A program made the position numbers and the translations under genes. This document shows, piece by piece, positions 1 to 7,899 of a DNA stretch of 27,573 nucleotides. This stretch comes from RECG01 sp964444805. GTDB taxonomy: Bacteria; Bacillota_I; Bacilli_A; Acholeplasmatales; Acholeplasmataceae. Every line of letters begins with the position of its first letter. Position 1 is the first letter of the stretch. The notes under the pieces were generated by a model. The model worked only from the letters and a program-made list of their open reading frames with translations. It was not told where the DNA came from and searched no databases. The stretch covers positions 1-27,573 of the forward strand of contig CAYUIK010000067.1 of the NCBI GenBank assembly GCA_964444805.1, written 5' to 3'.

Positions 1-456
1 CTCGATGAACTCGAACTCGCGGGTAAACTTCATGACATCGGGAAAATATCGATTCCCGATGCCATCCTGAAAAAACCGGGCAAGTTGACGGCAACCGAAT
101 GGAAGATCATGAAAGAGCACACCGTGAACGGCTATCAGATCCTCAGGGCAGCGGATGATTATTCCAACCTGGCCGATTACGCATTGACCCACCATGAGCG
201 ATGGGACGGTACGGGATATCCCAACGGTCTTTCCGGTGAGGATATTCCGCTCTTCTCGAGAATCATCGGTGTCGCGGACGCCTATGAGGCCATGACAGCT
301 GATCGACCATACCGGAAGGCAATGGACCCAAAAGAGGCTGTAAAAGAGCTTATTAAGTGTGCCGGCTCGCAATTCGATGAAAGGCTCGTCGATATCTTTG
401 TTCATAAGGTCTTAACGACGATCACAGAAGACTTGGTGACAACGGATTCGAATTAA
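1..456 (+). CDS. HD-GYP domain c-di-GMP phosphodiesterase, 3' part
   Basis: The frame is open from the first base of the window, so the gene begins upstream and only its C-terminal 151 residues are visible. The sequence shows the HD pair in LHDIGK (residues 10-15 of the visible part) and the diagnostic HHERWDGTGYP, which is the HD-GYP signature. HD-GYP proteins hydrolyse cyclic di-GMP at a binuclear metal site, usually downstream of a sensor or receiver domain, which would lie outside the window. The later segment FSRIIGVADAYEAMTADRPYR is also typical of the family. It ends in TAA. Whether it is membrane-bound or a response regulator cannot be seen. Confidence 0.93.
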   Translation, partial: LDELELAGKLHDIGKISIPDAILKKPGKLTATEWKIMKEHTVNGYQILRAADDYSNLADYALTHHERWDGTGYPNGLSGEDIPLFSRIIGVADAYEAMTADRPYRKAMDPKEAVKELIKCAGSQFDERLVDIFVHKVLTTITEDLVTTDSN

Positions 457-520
457 AACGTTCAAGGTGTCGACCTGATTAGTCGTCATACGAACGATCT
501 CATATAGGAGAAGGGTAAAT

Positions 521-2038
521 ATGCAACACGCGGTCATTAGCGTATCCGATAAAAGAAATCTCGATGCATTCGCGCGAAAGCTCGTTTCAAACGGTTTTAT
601 AATCCATAGTACGGGAAACACCTATAACACCCTGATTCAAGTGGGTATCCAAGCGTTTCCCATCGAAGATCTGACGCATTTCCCGGAAATGATGGAAGGA
701 CGAGTGAAAACGCTGCATCCTCTGATTCATGGCGGGATACTCGGAAAACGAGACGATCGGACGCATCGACGTGAGGCGGAAGCACACGCGATCGAATGGA
801 TCGATCTCGTGGTTGTCAACCTCTATCCCTTTAAAGATGCGATGTTACAACCCGATATCACAGACGAAGCGATCATCGAACAGATCGATATCGGTGGACC
901 CGCCCTGATTCGTTCCGCTGCCAAAAATCACCGATACGTCGGTGTCATCGTTGATCCGGATGATTACGCACATGTCATCGATGAACTCGAGCAAAGAGAG
1001 ACGCTATCCGCTGAAACGAAACGAGCGCTTGCGGCCAAAGCCTTTCGGTTAACGGCACAATACGATGCCTATATCGCTTCTTATTTCACTCAGGATGCTT
1101 TTCCGGAAAAGCTGACTTTGACCTATGATCTTAAGGATGTGCTCAGATACGGTGAAAACCCTCATCAAAGCGCTGCGCTCTATCAGACGAACCTTTCGAT
1201 GAAGGAAGGCATTCCCTATGCGAAGGTCCGACACGGGAAAAAGCTTTCATATAACAACATCCAGGACGCCAACGCGGCTTGCCGGATGCTCAGATCGTTT
1301 AAAAAGGCGACGGCTGTTGTCGTTAAACACATGAATCCTTCCGGGATTGCTTCAGCCGATCGGATCGAAAAGGCTTTTGACAAGGCTTATCAAGCCGATC
1401 CCATCTCCATATTCGGTGGGATCGTTGCTGTAAACGATACGATCGACTTTGAGCTGGCGAAAAAACTCGACCGGATTTTTCTCGAAGTGATCATCGCCCC
1501 ATCCTATACGAAAGAAGCTTTTGCCGTGTTGACTCAAAAAAAGAACATCCGGTTACTCGAGTTGGACGTCATCAAAGAAAGTGATACCTATGACCTACGC
1601 ACCATAGATGGCGGTATGCTCATGCAAACACGGGACCAATCGTTATATCAGACATATGCCGTAGCGACATCGGCTAAACCAAATGAGGCGGATATGATCC
1701 AGCTCAATTTCGGTTATGAAGTCGTTAAGCACGTGCAAAGCAATGCCATCGTCATCGTTAAAGACGAGAAGACGATCGGGATCGGTGCCGGCCAGATGAA
1801 CCGCGTTGGCGCGGCAAAGCTCGCTTTAGAACAAGCCGGCACAAATGCGAAAGACGCTTATCTGGCTTCGGACGCCTTTTTCCCGATGAAGGATACCGTC
1901 GAGCTCGCTCAGACCTATGGTATTCGAGCAATCATTCAACCGGGCGGGTCGATCAAGGACCAGGAAAGCGTGGATGCCTGTAACGAACACGGCATGATCA
2001 TGGTCATGACCGGACAAAGACACTTTAAGCATGGCTGA
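521..2038 (+). CDS. purH: Bifunctional AICAR formyltransferase / IMP cyclohydrolase
   Basis: PurH catalyses the last two steps of de novo purine synthesis: formylation of AICAR by 10-formyl-THF, then ring closure to IMP, in the cytosol. The 505 residues are close to the usual 510-530. The N-terminal MGS-like cyclohydrolase domain holds GRVKTLHPLIHGGIL (60-74). The transformylase domain holds RYGENPHQ (209-216), LSYNN (242-246) and the catalytic Lys-His in KHMNPSG (269-275). The protein ends in the typical TGQRHFKH. The ATG is preceded by an AGGAG (507-511) about nine bases upstream. No other pur gene is visible, so purH here is not in a classical pur operon, and no purine riboswitch was recognised in the 64-base gap before it. 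Confidence 0.97.
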   Translation: MQHAVISVSDKRNLDAFARKLVSNGFIIHSTGNTYNTLIQVGIQAFPIEDLTHFPEMMEGRVKTLHPLIHGGILGKRDDRTHRREAEAHAIEWIDLVVVNLYPFKDAMLQPDITDEAIIEQIDIGGPALIRSAAKNHRYVGVIVDPDDYAHVIDELEQRETLSAETKRALAAKAFRLTAQYDAYIASYFTQDAFPEKLTLTYDLKDVLRYGENPHQSAALYQTNLSMKEGIPYAKVRHGKKLSYNNIQDANAACRMLRSFKKATAVVVKHMNPSGIASADRIEKAFDKAYQADPISIFGGIVAVNDTIDFELAKKLDRIFLEVIIAPSYTKEAFAVLTQKKNIRLLELDVIKESDTYDLRTIDGGMLMQTRDQSLYQTYAVATSAKPNEADMIQLNFGYEVVKHVQSNAIVIVKDEKTIGIGAGQMNRVGAAKLALEQAGTNAKDAYLASDAFFPMKDTVELAQTYGIRAIIQPGGSIKDQESVDACNEHGMIMVMTGQRHFKHG

Positions 2039-2063
2039 AATAAAAATCCGTTCATAAGACCAT

Positions 2064-2261
2064 GTGCATAGCTTTTTAAATCCGGCAGGCAACCTGAAAC
2101 GCTATCAAGAGACGATTTCTTATATCAATCGCCAGGAAGTCATCGATTCGTTTAAGACCTGTGGAATTTTCACGATCGAACGCCAAGAGATCGATGAAGC
2201 GATCGAACCGAAGATTCAAGCGCTAGCGAAACACTTCAAATTCGAGAAGACATCAGCGTGA
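2064..2261 (+). CDS. Small hypothetical ORF (65 codons), possibly a remnant
   Basis: I do not recognise this product. The frame opens just after a TAA at 2055 and the first usable start is GTG at 2064, with no convincing ribosome binding site before it. The residues are mixed and charged, with RQEIDEAIEPKIQALAKHF near the C-terminus predicted as helix. Composition and codon choice resemble the neighbouring real genes, which is why it is listed. It lies in the 260-base gap between purH and the ABC-F gene and could be the surviving C-terminal part of a larger gene. No membrane segment or signal peptide is seen. Confidence 0.35.
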   Translation: MHSFLNPAGNLKRYQETISYINRQEVIDSFKTCGIFTIERQEIDEAIEPKIQALAKHFKFEKTSA

Positions 2262-2297
2262 CCTTAAGCGATGCAGTAAAGAATAGAGGAAAAAGGC

Positions 2298-4154
2298 ATG
2301 ATCGAATGCAACGTCAATCAAATACGAAAGTCGTTTGGTGCGGATCTTGTATTTGAGAACATTTCTTTCTCGGTTCAAACCGGTGAACGCATCGGACTGA
2401 TCGGACCAAACGGTTCGGGAAAGACGACAATTCTCAAAATCCTGACAGGACAAGAACAGCAAGACGAGGGCGAGATCACGTTTCGAAAAGGCACGAATGT
2501 CGGGTATTTAGACCAGATACCCAATTTCGGTGCGGACGTCATCGTCGAGGACATCTTGCGGGAAGCGAAACAGGATGTCATCGATCTCAAGCATGAGATC
2601 GACGCGCTCACAGAACGACTACAGCACGAACAGGGTGAAAAACTCGAACGGTCGCTTGCGATCTACAGCAATCAAATTCACGCATTCGAACAAATGGATG
2701 GGTATCTTCTCGAGACGACGATCGACAAAGTGTGCATTGGCTTGAATATAACCGGTGACATGCGAAAACTTCCTTTTGATGTCCTATCGGGGGGAGAAAA
2801 GACACGGGTTATGCTCGCTCGGATTCTTTTGGAAAACCCGAGTATTTTACTGTTGGACGAACCGAGCAATCACCTTGACCTTGATTCGATCGAGTGGCTC
2901 GAAGATTACCTTAAGGACTATCGTGGGAGCGTACTCATCGTTTCCCATGATCGATATTTTCTCGATCACGTCTGTCAAAAGATCGTTGAACTATCCATGC
3001 ACCGAGCGATCTGTTATCACGGGAACTACAGTTATTACGTGATCGAACGGGAAAGACGCTTTCTCCTTGAACTCAAAGCCTATCTGGCGCAAGAGAAACA
3101 GACGAAGCGCATGGAAGAACAGATCAAGCGATATCGAATCTGGGGCGTGATGCGTGATTCTGAAAAGATGTTCAAGCGCGCCAAAGAGTTGGAGCGTCGT
3201 TTGGATAAAGTCGAACGGCTCGACCAACCGATCAAAGACAATCCGAAGATGACACTCAAAAACAAGGATATTCCTCGGAGTGGGAAACGGATTTTAGCGG
3301 CGAACCACATGTCGAAACGGTTTGACGATGTTCTGCTCTTTGAAGACGCTAAGATCGAATTGATCGATCAGGATCGTCTTGCTGTTCTCGGTCCGAATGG
3401 AAGTGGTAAGACGACTTTGATCCGGATGCTTCTCGAAGACTTTGAACGAGACGAACCATCCTTTAAATGGGGAAAGAGACTGATCATCGGCTACCTTCCT
3501 CAAGACATTCGATTCGCAGACGAAACGAAAACGATCATCGATTATTTCATGGATGAACATGGCGTAGGTCAAGCGGTAGCGCGAAGAGAACTCGCTCAAG
3601 CTCGCTTTATCCAAGATGACGTATTCAAGCGGATCGATACCCTTTCCGGTGGCGAGAAAAGCAAGCTCATGCTTTGCTCGTTGACCTTTAATCAGGCGAA
3701 TCTCATGATTCTCGATGAACCGACGAATCATCTCGATATCGATTCCAGGGAAATACTCGAAGACATGCTTTTAGAGTATCGCGGAACGATACTGTTCATT
3801 TCCCATGACCGTTATTTCATTAAGAAGATCGCTTCCAGAATCGGTGAGATCAGAAATCATCGGATCAGGTATTACGAAGGGGATTTCGATTACTATAAAG
3901 CGATTAAAAAAAGGGAAGCGGAGCCAAAGGTTGGCAAAGAAGAAAAAAAGCCGAAGATCAGACCTGCAAACAAACCGAATCGAACGAGAGACGTCGTCAA
4001 AGAAATCGAAGAATTAGAAATTCGTATGGACCAACTCGAACGCAAGATCAATGACGTGGCCTACGACCATGATGCGTTAATGGAACTCTACGCGGAAAAA
4101 GAAAAGCTTCACAAAGAGCATTCGATGCTATTTTCGTTACTCGAAGAAGCGTAA
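2298..4154 (+). CDS. ABC-F family ATPase (ribosome-associated translation factor or antibiotic target protection)
   Basis: This is a soluble protein with two ABC domains and no membrane segments. Domain 1 has Walker A GPNGSGKTT (36-44), signature LSGGE (163-167) and Walker B LLLDEP (184-189) followed by SNHLD. Domain 2 has Walker A at 365-373, LSGGE at 448-452 and ILDEPTNHLD near 470-479. The charged interdomain linker (about 225-330) corresponds to the P-site tRNA-interaction motif. A C-terminal coiled coil (about 565-618) resembles those of the Uup/YdiF/YfmM branch. ABC-F proteins bind the ribosomal E site; some relieve stalling and others protect from antibiotics. Nothing here decides between these. 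The start is supported by AGAGGA at 2286-2291. The 618 residues are normal for the family. Confidence 0.93.
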   Translation: MIECNVNQIRKSFGADLVFENISFSVQTGERIGLIGPNGSGKTTILKILTGQEQQDEGEITFRKGTNVGYLDQIPNFGADVIVEDILREAKQDVIDLKHEIDALTERLQHEQGEKLERSLAIYSNQIHAFEQMDGYLLETTIDKVCIGLNITGDMRKLPFDVLSGGEKTRVMLARILLENPSILLLDEPSNHLDLDSIEWLEDYLKDYRGSVLIVSHDRYFLDHVCQKIVELSMHRAICYHGNYSYYVIERERRFLLELKAYLAQEKQTKRMEEQIKRYRIWGVMRDSEKMFKRAKELERRLDKVERLDQPIKDNPKMTLKNKDIPRSGKRILAANHMSKRFDDVLLFEDAKIELIDQDRLAVLGPNGSGKTTLIRMLLEDFERDEPSFKWGKRLIIGYLPQDIRFADETKTIIDYFMDEHGVGQAVARRELAQARFIQDDVFKRIDTLSGGEKSKLMLCSLTFNQANLMILDEPTNHLDIDSREILEDMLLEYRGTILFISHDRYFIKKIASRIGEIRNHRIRYYEGDFDYYKAIKKREAEPKVGKEEKKPKIRPANKPNRTRDVVKEIEELEIRMDQLERKINDVAYDHDALMELYAEKEKLHKEHSMLFSLLEEA

Positions 4155-4197
4155 CAGGTCCGGTTAACAAAGAAGTATATCGAAAGGGCAATATGAG

Positions 4198-4254
4198 ATG
4201 AAACAACAGGATACGCCGATTAACAGATCCTTATTCGTATCCATCGAGATATGA
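4198..4254 (+). other. Possible 18-codon leader ORF
   Basis: ATG at 4198 opens an 18-codon frame (MKQQDTPINRSLFVSIEI) ending in TGA, in the leader before the GNAT gene. A purine-rich GAAAGGG lies about eight bases upstream. A two-codon ATG AGA TGA starting at 4193 overlaps its start as ATGA. There is no codon-level support, so this is only a candidate. Confidence 0.2.
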
Positions 4255-4297
4255 TGATCGAATGATCAGGGACAAATATAGGATAGGGAGAAAACCT

Positions 4298-4828
4298 ATG
4301 AACGTATCGCTACGAACGATTGAAGATGCCACGACCATCAAAGACATCGACGCATCCCAATACATAAAAAGAGCGTGGCGCTTGATCGAGGGAAAAAGAC
4401 GACTCGTTGAATTGAACGTTCAAAGTAACGGGTATCCCGAAGGGTTTGACGCCCACTATGAAAGTTTGAAACAAACGATTCAAAATGACGGATATGCAGT
4501 GGGTGCCTATGACAAGGATCACCTGATCGGCTTTGCCACAGTAAACAGGAACGTGTTCGGGCTAACCGCCAAATATGTTTTGCTCGATCAATTGTTCATA
4601 TCCTTGCCGTACCGTAATCGGGGAATCGGAAAAGTACTCTTTTCATGTTGTGTCGATCAGGCGAAAGCCTGGAAAGCGGATAAGATCTACATCTGTGCCG
4701 GATCGGCGGAAGATACCGTCGCATTTTATGAAAAGCTCGGATGTATCGAGGCGACAGAAATCAATCAAAACTTGTATGAAAAGGATCCTCGAGATATCCA
4801 GATGGAATTTCCTTTAAAAGGGCGTTAA
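4298..4828 (+). CDS. GNAT family N-acetyltransferase
   Basis: This is a 176-residue acetyl-CoA-dependent acyltransferase. Motif A is clear: LDQLFISLPYRNRGIGK (96-112), where RNRGIGK is the pyrophosphate-binding loop, followed by a helix and the FYEKLGC segment of motif B. The tail ending in QMEFPL resembles a common Bacillota GNAT subgroup of unknown substrate. I place the start at 4298 because GGGAG (4286-4290) sits seven bases before it; an upstream in-frame ATG at 4262 lacks a ribosome binding site. It is a stand-alone gene after the ABC-F gene, with a 143-base leader. The substrate cannot be inferred. Confidence 0.85.
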   Translation: MNVSLRTIEDATTIKDIDASQYIKRAWRLIEGKRRLVELNVQSNGYPEGFDAHYESLKQTIQNDGYAVGAYDKDHLIGFATVNRNVFGLTAKYVLLDQLFISLPYRNRGIGKVLFSCCVDQAKAWKADKIYICAGSAEDTVAFYEKLGCIEATEINQNLYEKDPRDIQMEFPLKGR

Positions 4829-4950
4829 TGGGTAACACCATCTAGTTATTTGAATCCGTGGGGTTTTTTAGGGGTTCTTCTGTGCAAGAGCCGTTTTTTA
4901 ACGGGTCAATACCGGATATTGGCATGCGCGTCGATTCGATACGATTCATC

Positions 4951-4979
4951 TTCAGTATCGTGTCAAACTGTGGTATAGT
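4951..4979 (+). promoter_or_regulatory. Promoter for the YxlEFG-like operon
   Basis: An extended -10, TGG TATAGT (4971-4979), is paired with a weak -35 TTCAGT (4951-4956) at a 17-base spacing. It lies about 45 bases before the ATG at 5025 and fits the start of the three-gene operon. Confidence 0.5.
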
Positions 4980-5024
4980 TAGTATACGAGAAAACGAAAA
5001 CGAAATAAGAAAGGATTGGACGAG

Positions 5025-5246
5025 ATGGAAAAATTCCTTGAACTTCTTCCACTGATCATCCCGTTATTCATTGTTCAGATCGTGCTTGCCGTATATGCCT
5101 TACGCGTGCTTAAACAAACAGAAAAGGTCCGGGGCGAATCGCGACTGTTATGGATTTTGATCATAATATTCGTGAACTTGTTTGGACCGATCCTATTTTT
5201 GACATATGGGAGGATGCCGGATGGCACGAGCAGTAAAGACGAGTGA
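5025..5246 (+). CDS. Small PLDc_N-type membrane protein (YxlE-like)
   Basis: This 73-residue protein has two transmembrane segments (about 8-28 and 43-62) separated by a short charged loop, and a hydrophilic tail. This is the layout of the phospholipase-D N-terminal (PLDc_N) family. In Bacillus subtilis the comparable small protein YxlE lies directly before the ABC genes yxlF and yxlG and is reported as a negative regulator of sigma-Y. The same order occurs here, but no sigma factor or YxlC/YxlD partner is present. ATG 5025 is chosen over TTG 5016 because of AAAGGA (5010-5015). The last 26 bases overlap the next gene, indicating translational coupling. Confidence 0.75.
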   Translation: MEKFLELLPLIIPLFIVQIVLAVYALRVLKQTEKVRGESRLLWILIIIFVNLFGPILFLTYGRMPDGTSSKDE

Positions 5247-6147
5247 CCTGGTCAAAGATTTCAACGGTTTAAAGGCGGTCGATCACTTGAATTTAGAAGT
5301 CCCTGAAGGTGCGATCTATGGTTTCCTCGGACCTAACGGGTCCGGGAAAACGACAACGCTCAAAATGCTTACGGGTATGACGAAACCGACTTCGGGAACG
5401 ATTGAGATTTTAGGTGTACCCATGGTTTTCGGAAAACAGAAAATCCAGGATAATATCGGTTTTCTCCCCGATGTTCCGGGCTTCTATGACTGGATGACGG
5501 CACATGAATTTTTAACGTTCTGTGGTGAACTCTTTCATATAGACACACCGATTCTAAAGGAAAGAGTCAAGTCGTTGTTGAAGATCGTCGGTCTTGAAAA
5601 GAGCGACAAGAAGAAAATAGGAACGTATTCAAGAGGTATGAAACAACGTCTTGGCATTGCCCAAGCAATGATCAATGAACCTAAAGTGATTTTTCTGGAT
5701 GAGCCGGTTTCCGCTTTGGATCCTCAAGGCAGAAAAGAAGTCATCGATATCATTCAAGGACTGAAAGGAAAAGTCACCGTCTTCTTTTCCACACACATAT
5801 TATCCGATGTCGAACGGATATGTGATCGTGTCGTCATCATCAATAAAGGTGCGATCATACTCGAGGATACGATTGAAAACATAAAAGCGATGTCGAATAC
5901 GCGAGACATCGAAATCGAAGCCGATGCGCCTTCGATCTCCCGTTTGTACGAACGGATCGGTCAAGAGAAGTATATCCTGAGCTTGAAGATGAATCATCAG
6001 ACGATGACGCTGACCGTCGATGATCTAGACGTTGCCCGATTACATTTGAATGAAGTCATTTTCAAGCATAGGATCATGATCAAAAAACTCATGATCAAAG
6101 AGCCTACGCTGGAAGACATTTACATGAGGGTGGTGAACCATCCATGA
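5221..6147 (+). CDS. ABC transporter ATP-binding protein (YxlF-like)
   Basis: This is the 308-residue ATPase of an ABC-2 type exporter. Walker A is GPNGSGKTT (37-45), the signature is the YSRGMKQRLGIA form usual in this subgroup, and Walker B is VIFLDEP followed by VSALDP and the H-loop in FFSTH. A C-terminal extension of about 90 residues after the core is typical of the NatA/BcrA/CcmA group. ATG 5221 is preceded by GGGAGG (5208-5213). The stop overlaps the permease start as ATGA (6144-6147), so the two are co-translated. The exported substrate is unknown; relatives include drug, peptide and sodium exporters. Confidence 0.92.
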   Translation: MARAVKTSDLVKDFNGLKAVDHLNLEVPEGAIYGFLGPNGSGKTTTLKMLTGMTKPTSGTIEILGVPMVFGKQKIQDNIGFLPDVPGFYDWMTAHEFLTFCGELFHIDTPILKERVKSLLKIVGLEKSDKKKIGTYSRGMKQRLGIAQAMINEPKVIFLDEPVSALDPQGRKEVIDIIQGLKGKVTVFFSTHILSDVERICDRVVIINKGAIILEDTIENIKAMSNTRDIEIEADAPSISRLYERIGQEKYILSLKMNHQTMTLTVDDLDVARLHLNEVIFKHRIMIKKLMIKEPTLEDIYMRVVNHP

Positions 6148-6902
6148 TCAATGTTTCGTTTTTGAAAAAAGAATTGATGGAAATGATTCGTACGCCGAAA
6201 TTGATGATTATTACGGCCGTTTTCGTGTTCTTCGCGATCATCGGGCCACTCTCCGCGAAATACATGAGTGAACTGCTCGAGATGTTTGCTTCGGATATCC
6301 AAATCACTTTTCCTGAACCGACACACATGCAGTCATGGGAACAGTTTTACAGTAACATCACGTCGATCTCCATGATCGTGTTCCTCATTTTGATGACCGG
6401 AACCGTGGCGTCTGAAAAAGCGAAAGGGTCCGTTTATCTGGTTTTGACGAAAAACGTAACGCGCACGTCGTTCGTATTATGCAAGATCATCGCCGGGTTT
6501 TTGCTTTTTACCGGCATGTACGTCCTTTCGATCTTGATCGGGTGGTATTATACGAGCATTCTATTCGGTCAAGTCTTTTATGAGGGTTTGTTTCTGTCAT
6601 TGATCTCGGTTTACGTCCTGGGACTGTTTTTCACGATGGTTGCCGTTATGCTGAGTATCGTCTTGAAGTCCACGACGCATGCAGCACTCATAGCCTTTGG
6701 CGTATATGCGTTCTTGAATATCTTGACCGTGTTCAACGGATTGAACCGTTTCAATCCTGCCGGTTCGGCCATGTTGGCCATGGAAGGACTCAAAGGCGAA
6801 AATGTCCGTTTTCCGCTGGTCACCAACATGATCGTGACGATCGCTCTGACCGTTTTTCTCATGGTCTTGTCGACACGGACGTTCAAGAAGCAGGAATTGT
6901 AG
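6144..6902 (+). CDS. ABC-2 type permease (YxlG-like)
   Basis: This is a 252-residue integral membrane protein with about six transmembrane segments: one near 20-40, then a large extracytoplasmic stretch, then segments around 68-90, 105-130, 145-178, 185-203 and 225-243. The cytoplasmic loop with SEKAKGSVYLVLTKNVTRTSF fits the coupling region of ABC-2 permeases. It starts inside the stop codon of the ATPase and must be its membrane partner. The protein ends in a basic tail. A weak terminator-like element follows at 7020-7040. Confidence 0.88.
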   Translation: MINVSFLKKELMEMIRTPKLMIITAVFVFFAIIGPLSAKYMSELLEMFASDIQITFPEPTHMQSWEQFYSNITSISMIVFLILMTGTVASEKAKGSVYLVLTKNVTRTSFVLCKIIAGFLLFTGMYVLSILIGWYYTSILFGQVFYEGLFLSLISVYVLGLFFTMVAVMLSIVLKSTTHAALIAFGVYAFLNILTVFNGLNRFNPAGSAMLAMEGLKGENVRFPLVTNMIVTIALTVFLMVLSTRTFKKQEL

Positions 6903-7019
6903 ATCGACCTATACCGACATGAACACATACGTTATGAATCGAGCCGATGATCGATAACACATACATGATGATTGATCATGATCCATTTGGATGTTGATAT
7001 GTGAAGTCTTCTCACAGGT

Positions 7020-7040
7020 AATCCGTCAAGTGGATTTTTT
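7020..7040 (+). terminator. Weak candidate terminator after the ABC-2 operon
   Basis: A five-base stem AATCC/GGATT with a seven-base loop runs into six T residues. The stem is short, so read-through into the CPBP gene is possible. Confidence 0.3.
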
Positions 7041-7070
7041 CATATGTCATTACAAGGAGCAACCAAGCAC

Positions 7071-7829
7071 ATGAACGATCGCAAGATGGCCAGAAGTAGA
7101 ATGATGCGTCTGCCGCAGATCTTGGCATACGTTTTCATACCATCGGTACTTACGACGGCTTTGTATATCGTTTTAAGTATTTCTTTTCACCGTGTTTTAC
7201 CGACGATTCTTTTGTTTTTCATTGCTGCAACCTTACTACTGTTCCCGTTACAGATCGTTTTGATCATGAAAGAGAGCAAGGATGTCTACGGCAAATACTC
7301 TTTGCGAAGCGCACTCGATGATCAGCGAAGGCATCCGCTCTGGTTTACGTTTTTGCTGGGGATGGCCTCTTTCGGATTTGCCGGATTGATGACGCTGACC
7401 CTGATGCCTTGGGAAGCTTCTTTATTCGGTTCATTGTCTTCAGCGCTATATCAGGCCATTCCCAAGTATTTCAACTGGGGTAATCTGGATCATATCCGTT
7501 CTTATTCGAAACCGGTTCTAATCGTTACCGGAGTGTTCTATCTGATCTTGAATGGATTTGTCGGTCCGATCGTGGAAGAATTGTTTTTCAGAGGGTATCT
7601 GACAAAAAAGTTGAAGCTGAACAACTGGCTCGCGCCTTTCCTCATGACCGTACTCTTTTCCATCTATCATTTTTGGCTGCCGTTCAGTCTGATCTTTCGC
7701 ATCATCGCGTTTTTTCCGGCATTCTATTGGACTTGGAAACTCAAGGACATTAAAGTATCCATTGTTTTTCATTGTTCCAGCAATCTTTTTGCGACCATCA
7801 TGCTATTCCTGACCATCATGTCCGCTTGA
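7071..7829 (+). CDS. CPBP family intramembrane metalloprotease (Abi/CAAX-like)
   Basis: This is a polytopic membrane protein of 252 residues. All CPBP motifs are present: motif 1 VEELFFRG with E169, E170 and R174; motif 2 FSIYH with H200; and motif 3 FHCSSN with H234. These residues form the glutamate/histidine active site of the Rce1-like glutamyl protease fold. Bacterial members include bacteriocin immunity proteins and processing proteases. Seven or eight membrane segments are apparent. The start is placed at 7071, after AAGGAG (7054-7059); an in-frame ATG at 7044 precedes that Shine-Dalgarno sequence. It begins a run of membrane genes ending at 13139. Confidence 0.9.
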   Translation: MNDRKMARSRMMRLPQILAYVFIPSVLTTALYIVLSISFHRVLPTILLFFIAATLLLFPLQIVLIMKESKDVYGKYSLRSALDDQRRHPLWFTFLLGMASFGFAGLMTLTLMPWEASLFGSLSSALYQAIPKYFNWGNLDHIRSYSKPVLIVTGVFYLILNGFVGPIVEELFFRGYLTKKLKLNNWLAPFLMTVLFSIYHFWLPFSLIFRIIAFFPAFYWTWKLKDIKVSIVFHCSSNLFATIMLFLTIMSA

Positions 7830-7899
7830 ATCGAGATGAATCGTTTGCCCGACTTTACGATTTACAAATGAGAAAAAGGGGAAGTGTACGCATGCTCTC

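Noticed and set aside
457..520. Purine riboswitch before purH.
   Set aside because: The 64-base gap is too short and shows no purine-aptamer core.
4893..4906. Hairpin CCGTT-TTTT-AACGG after the GNAT gene as a terminator.
   Set aside because: No T-tract follows the stem in either direction, and the stem is only five bases.
6961..6985. Similar ATGATTGATC-containing stretches at 6961-6985 and near 13228-13247 as flanking repeats of the ABC/CPBP cluster.
   Set aside because: The match is short and GATC-rich words are common throughout the window, so the resemblance is probably chance.
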